Shown one piece after another: positions 7,728-10,978 of a DNA stretch of 10,978 nt (position 1 is its first letter; each line of letters begins with the position of its first letter). The DNA lies in contig JAIOSX010000355.1 in assembly GCA_021107345.1 (NCBI GenBank), positions 1 to 10,978 of the forward strand, in the 5' to 3' direction. The notes beneath the pieces are model-generated. The model did not search any database. It saw only the letters and a list, made by a program, of their open reading frames with translations, and was not told the DNA's origin. Made by a program: the position numbers and the translations under genes. This stretch comes from Candidatus Aegiribacteria sp. (GTDB lineage Bacteria; Fermentibacterota; Fermentibacteria; Fermentibacterales; Fermentibacteraceae).

Positions 7728-8695
7728 TAAACGCTTCCGAACAGGGTGTTTCTGAAAATGCCTCTCGCTGAAAAAGATTCCTTGAACCTGCAGAGACCGT
7801 GGTTGATATCCATGTCCAGGGTAAACGTTCCAAGATCCATATAATGATACCCCATCTGCTTGGCCCATCTTATGACTTCCCCGTATACAAGATTGACCGG
7901 TCTGAGTGCCTGGTGCTCCTGGTCATGGGAAATGTAGAACGCGAGTGTGACCCTCGGATTGCAGTGGAACATCACCATTCCCGCAAGAACCTTTCCGTCC
8001 CGCAAGGCAATGAATTGTCTGACATGGTCTCTTCCCAGAAGGTTCCGGAGTTTCTCAAGCTCCTCTAGTGAGTGGGTTGGCTTGACATTATGACGCTGCT
8101 GCAGGTTTGATTCCAGTACATGATAAAAAAGCGAAAAATCAGGATTTTCTTCAACTGTTACACTACTCTTGACTGCTTTCCTTACGCCTCTCAAGGCAGA
8201 TGATCGAAAACCCAGCCGGAGCTCCTCTCCGAATCTGCTGAGATCAATTACCGCTGTAAGTTCCCTCCTTCTGTACTTGAATCCACGTTTAATAAGAGTG
8301 AATTCCAGGTAGTTATGGGGTCTGCGGTAATAGATTATTGGAGGGGGAGTCATTTCTATACCCCGGAATCCCTGAGACCTGCAATAAGATATGAGTTCGT
8401 CTACTATTCCTTCGATTTTACTCAGACCGAGGGAATCGTCGAATACCGGTCCGCCGTATGAGGCCCCCGGATAGGATCTGAACCATATTCCATCCTCCCT
8501 CTCAGTCAACGCACCTGGAATTACGGATACGATACCATTTTTATTTTCAGCTATAAGGTGATGGTTCCTGAATCTGTCTTCCGGGTGATAATCCAGAAAA
8601 TCAGGTGAATGAAAAACGGTACCGTTATTTGATCGGAGGACGAAATCCATCCATCCGTTTCTGTCACCGGTCTTAATCTGTCTCAAGGAGATCAT
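7727..8695 (-). CDS. FemAB-like / GNAT-fold (Acetyltransf_6) acyltransferase
   Basis: A 322-residue soluble protein with the double-GNAT layout of FemAB-related proteins. In the N-terminal half, WMDFVLRSNNGTVFHSPDFL (about 15-34) resembles the 'W...........f.sp.w' opening, and SYPGASYGGPVFDD (about 74-87) matches the usual P.a.YGGp stretch. The C-terminal half (about 160-310) holds the Acetyltransf_6-type core: LRGVRKAVKSSVTVEE, FIALRDGKVLAGMVMFHC (about 228-245), NLVYGEVIRWAKQMGYHYMDLGT (about 268-290) and the closing GLCRFKESFSARG (300-312). Relatives either attach amino acids from aminoacyl-tRNA to peptidoglycan precursors (FemX/FemA) or act in exopolysaccharide clusters as glycan acylases. 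In this setting, acyl or aminoacyl modification of the glycan or its lipid intermediate is the likelier reading, but the donor cannot be told. The ATG overlaps the preceding stop as ATGA, and there is no strong ribosome binding site, so translational coupling is probable. Confidence 0.78.
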   Translation of the reverse strand: MISLRQIKTGDRNGWMDFVLRSNNGTVFHSPDFLDYHPEDRFRNHHLIAENKNGIVSVIPGALTEREDGIWFRSYPGASYGGPVFDDSLGLSKIEGIVDELISYCRSQGFRGIEMTPPPIIYYRRPHNYLEFTLIKRGFKYRRRELTAVIDLSRFGEELRLGFRSSALRGVRKAVKSSVTVEENPDFSLFYHVLESNLQQRHNVKPTHSLEELEKLRNLLGRDHVRQFIALRDGKVLAGMVMFHCNPRVTLAFYISHDQEHQALRPVNLVYGEVIRWAKQMGYHYMDLGTFTLDMDINHGLCRFKESFSARGIFRNTLFGSV

Positions 8696-10938
8696 CTTAC
8701 TATTGCAATCTTGCTTCTGATTACATCGCTGTCTGTCTCAACGAGTACGATATAAACACCGCTGGCCAGAGATTCTCCATCCAGTGTACCATCCCAGATC
8801 CATGCCTCCCAGCTGTCCGCCTGAACACAACCCAGGTATTCTCCCGTCAGGGAGAAGAATTTTGCATCAATCCGTTCATCGGGTCCCGACCATACAATGT
8901 GCAGTGCTTCCTCGGCCGGCAGGAAAGGTTGCGGGTAGAAGAGCAAATCCGGGCTTTCCACATTATTCTGCTGTGAAGAAATCGACCACAGGCCTGTAAG
9001 TGATGAAAAGTATACCGTTCCATCCTCAGGATTGAAGTAACTGAATTCATTTTCCGTTCTGTTTGTTGGAATGTAGATTGAATTTGAACTTGTGAATTCG
9101 ATTACATCTGCTCCGTCAAGACTGTAAATCGCATCTTCAGTCATGCACCAGATTACCCCGTTATTGTCCACCTGCATGGCTTTAATCAATCCGGCAACTC
9201 CGGCTATCTCAACAAATACGCTGCCATTCCAGCAACATATACCATTTCCAGTTCCGACCAGAATGTCTCCATCAGCATTCATGGCAAAGCAGTAGATCTG
9301 GTTTGAGGGAAGTCCCCAGGATGTAGTGTATGCCTGATTATATCCAGGATACCAGGTGTCCGAAGATATGTCCATGGGATCTCCTCCATGTACAAGAAGC
9401 TGGCAGCCCCCTTCCGATGAAAACGCTATCCATAGACTGTCATCTCCGCAAGGAAACAGCATCTGTATGTTCTTGTTCGCAAGGCCATCATTCTGGATCC
9501 TGGTAGTCCACTGAAGATTTCCCTCCTCGGGTTCGCCGGACACGGCAACGATACCGCTGGGCTCATCAGGTGTCTGCCAGAATGTCTCCTGGGCAACCAG
9601 CAGTGCTCCGCTTTGAGATGCAAGCATTACAACCTGGTTATTAAGGAGAGGCGAAACGATCTGGACTACTTCAGGTGAAAGGCCTGGAAGTGAATCCGAG
9701 ACGTAGGTTATAACCGTATCGTCATCCATGGAATATGTCCCTCTGTCATCTATCCATGTAAGACCCCAGTGGTAACTGCCTGTCCAGATCCCGGCACAGC
9801 CGGACTTTGCTGCTGAATAGGTTCTGAGAACATTGGGCATTTCAGTTGTATGTTTATTGAACATCGTCCAGCCGCTGTCCGGGTAGAATGCCATTAGACC
9901 GACCCGATGACTGCCCAGATAAACTCTGTCTTCATCCCGGGCCATCTGGTAACAGCTTGGAGCGCCCATACCAGGCACTGGAAGGCTGTCCCAGGTTCCG
10001 TTATCAAGATAGCCAAGTCCGTTACCTGTATCCCTGCAGTTTGCAGCTAACAAACCGTAACCGCACCATATTTTTCCATAAACCTCGTTCAGGCATGATG
10101 CATAACTTGCGTTCGGATATCCGGATCCGTAATGCTCCCAGCTTCCGCCATTGTACAGTATAACCTTCCTGCATGCCGCGATGAGACCATCTCCCGTAAC
10201 CAGTAACCCGGTTACAACCGAATCGGCGCTGGAGGAATAGTCCAGCAATCGTACCCAACTGTCACCCATCATCTGAGAGACTCCACCAGAGCCATATCCG
10301 AAAACGGAATCTTCGGAAACTATGTAAATATTATCTATCCCAAGTGCCAGTGTTGAATCCTCATGGCTTGTCCAGGATCCCGGATTAAAAACACTTTCAT
10401 TAAGATCAAGGGAATACACTCCCCTGTCGGTTGCCAGGTACATTGTATTACCGATACCTGTAATATCCGTCACCTCACTGGCTTTAAAGGCTCCTCCTGT
10501 AAGATCAGAATCTATGGGAAGGAAAGCATCGGTATTCCCGCGCGATAATCCGCCGTCGCTACCGGCCCATATATATCCTCCGCCCTCATAAACAGAATAG
10601 ACGTATCCGGAACCCGGAACACCTTCATAAGAGGAGAAGACCTTCCATGTATCATCCGCCTGCCTGAGAGCTAAACCTCCTCCACCAGTAGCGACCCACA
10701 TGAGAGAATCAACTAAATACAGATCTATAGCGGATATCCAGGTCATCCGATCAGGGTATGAAAAGCTGTCCAACCAGCCGTTCTGAGGATCGTAATGAAT
10801 TATCCCGCCTGCAGTTGCACACCACATAGTTCCATCAGCATCCGGGACAATTGAGGAAATGTAGGATTGGGACGTTTCGAAACCCCAGTTGAAAGAAATG
10901 CTGCTGACGATAGTCAGAGCAAAGCATAATGCTGTCAT
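8692..10938 (-). CDS. Exported 14-blade beta-propeller protein with C-terminal FlgD-like Ig tail
   Basis: A 748-residue protein. The N-terminus (MTALCFALTIVSSIS) is hydrophobic and signal-peptide-like, without a basic n-region. Residues about 35-652 hold repeats of the form 'dgxxWxaTxxGlxxxd'. I count 14 strands, near 35 (MWCATAGGI), 77, 120 (IWAGSDGGL), 163 (MYLATDRGV), 202, 248, 287, 336 (VYLGSHRVG), 382 (IWTGSYHWG), 434, 499 (LWIAFSSEG), 556 (ILVGTGNGI), 593 (IWCMTEDAI) and 638. That number fits two seven-bladed propellers, as in the sensor part of hybrid two-component systems, but no membrane, kinase or DNA-binding part follows. Residues about 661-748 form a FlgD Ig-like/C-terminal sorting-type domain: FYPQPFLPAE, then IDAKFFSLTGEYLG, WIWDGTLDGESLASGVYIVLV and a short basic end. 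This suggests delivery to the cell surface or outside. The ATG has AGAGG 11 bases upstream, with a stop (TGA) five codons before it in frame and no other start between. The ligand is unknown. Confidence 0.85.
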   Translation of the reverse strand: MTALCFALTIVSSISFNWGFETSQSYISSIVPDADGTMWCATAGGIIHYDPQNGWLDSFSYPDRMTWISAIDLYLVDSLMWVATGGGGLALRQADDTWKVFSSYEGVPGSGYVYSVYEGGGYIWAGSDGGLSRGNTDAFLPIDSDLTGGAFKASEVTDITGIGNTMYLATDRGVYSLDLNESVFNPGSWTSHEDSTLALGIDNIYIVSEDSVFGYGSGGVSQMMGDSWVRLLDYSSSADSVVTGLLVTGDGLIAACRKVILYNGGSWEHYGSGYPNASYASCLNEVYGKIWCGYGLLAANCRDTGNGLGYLDNGTWDSLPVPGMGAPSCYQMARDEDRVYLGSHRVGLMAFYPDSGWTMFNKHTTEMPNVLRTYSAAKSGCAGIWTGSYHWGLTWIDDRGTYSMDDDTVITYVSDSLPGLSPEVVQIVSPLLNNQVVMLASQSGALLVAQETFWQTPDEPSGIVAVSGEPEEGNLQWTTRIQNDGLANKNIQMLFPCGDDSLWIAFSSEGGCQLLVHGGDPMDISSDTWYPGYNQAYTTSWGLPSNQIYCFAMNADGDILVGTGNGICCWNGSVFVEIAGVAGLIKAMQVDNNGVIWCMTEDAIYSLDGADVIEFTSSNSIYIPTNRTENEFSYFNPEDGTVYFSSLTGLWSISSQQNNVESPDLLFYPQPFLPAEEALHIVWSGPDERIDAKFFSLTGEYLGCVQADSWEAWIWDGTLDGESLASGVYIVLVETDSDVIRSKIAIVR

Positions 10939-10978
10939 ATCAGTATAAACCTCTCAAAACAGCCATGGAAAACGAAGA
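10935..10978 (-). CDS. Possible 3' end of an upstream gene (partial)
   Basis: Only the last codons would be in the window. One minus-strand frame is open from the right edge and ends with a TGA at 10937-10935, forming the same ATGA overlap with the propeller start that occurs at three other junctions here; its end would read FVFHGCFERFILI. A second frame ends in TGA at 10942-10940, one base before the propeller ATG. Either would continue the operon to the right. The fragment is too short to identify and the frame choice rests on junction style alone. Confidence 0.3.
   Translation of the reverse strand, partial: FVFHGCFERFILI

Noticed and set aside
1..10978. Promoters, terminators, tRNAs, CRISPR repeats or insertion sequences between genes
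   Set aside because: Genes overlap or nearly touch throughout, no hairpin followed by a T-run was found at gene ends, and no direct or inverted repeat family was noticed. Computed searches were not possible.

Overview
The window is a dense, strictly one-directional bacterial gene block. Every gene I can support lies on the minus strand, so transcription runs from the right edge (10978) to the left edge (1). Neighbouring genes overlap by 1 to 11 bases or are separated by at most 3, so there is no intergenic space for internal promoters or terminators, and both ends run out of the window. The layout reads as one long polycistronic transcript. The organism is probably a Gram-negative bacterium of the FCB-type candidate phyla (for example Fermentibacteria-, Cloacimonadota- or WOR-3-like lineages). 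That guess rests on the secreted beta-propeller proteins, on a C-terminal FlgD-like Ig/secretion-tail domain and on mid-range base composition; it is an inference, not an identification.

Layout in the direction of transcription. (1) A possible last few codons of an upstream gene at the right edge. (2) 10938-8692: a 748-residue exported protein with about 14 propeller-type repeats and a C-terminal FlgD-like tail. (3) 8695-7727: a FemAB/GNAT-fold acyltransferase. (4) 7727-6435: a GT-C type membrane glycosyltransferase, starting with GTG. (5) 6438-5353: a GT-B (GT4-like) glycosyltransferase. (6) 5360-3924: a Wzx-type lipid-linked oligosaccharide flippase. (7) 3934-3016: a GT2 family glycosyltransferase broken by a frame change near 3735, apparently with loss of about ten codons. 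(8) 3023-2097: MurB, starting with TTG. (9) 2093-1143: an SDR nucleotide-sugar enzyme resembling GDP-4-keto-6-deoxy-mannose reductase. (10) 1146 to beyond position 1: the first 382 residues of a second propeller protein, open through the left edge.

How the genes fit together. Genes 3 to 7 and 9 look like a surface-glycan module: deoxysugar-nucleotide synthesis, cytoplasmic glycosyl transfer, flipping across the inner membrane, and a membrane GT-C enzyme using a polyprenyl-linked donor. MurB and the FemAB-like enzyme add peptidoglycan-related steps. The two exported propeller proteins bracket this module and are translationally coupled to it. The most interesting reading is that the glycan machinery serves, decorates or anchors these exported propeller proteins, but the sequence shows only co-organisation, not the link itself.

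No tRNA, rRNA, CRISPR array, insertion sequence or inverted-repeat terminator was recognised. The stretch 1-1142, which can look gene-free because its reading frame never reaches a stop inside the window, is fully coding.
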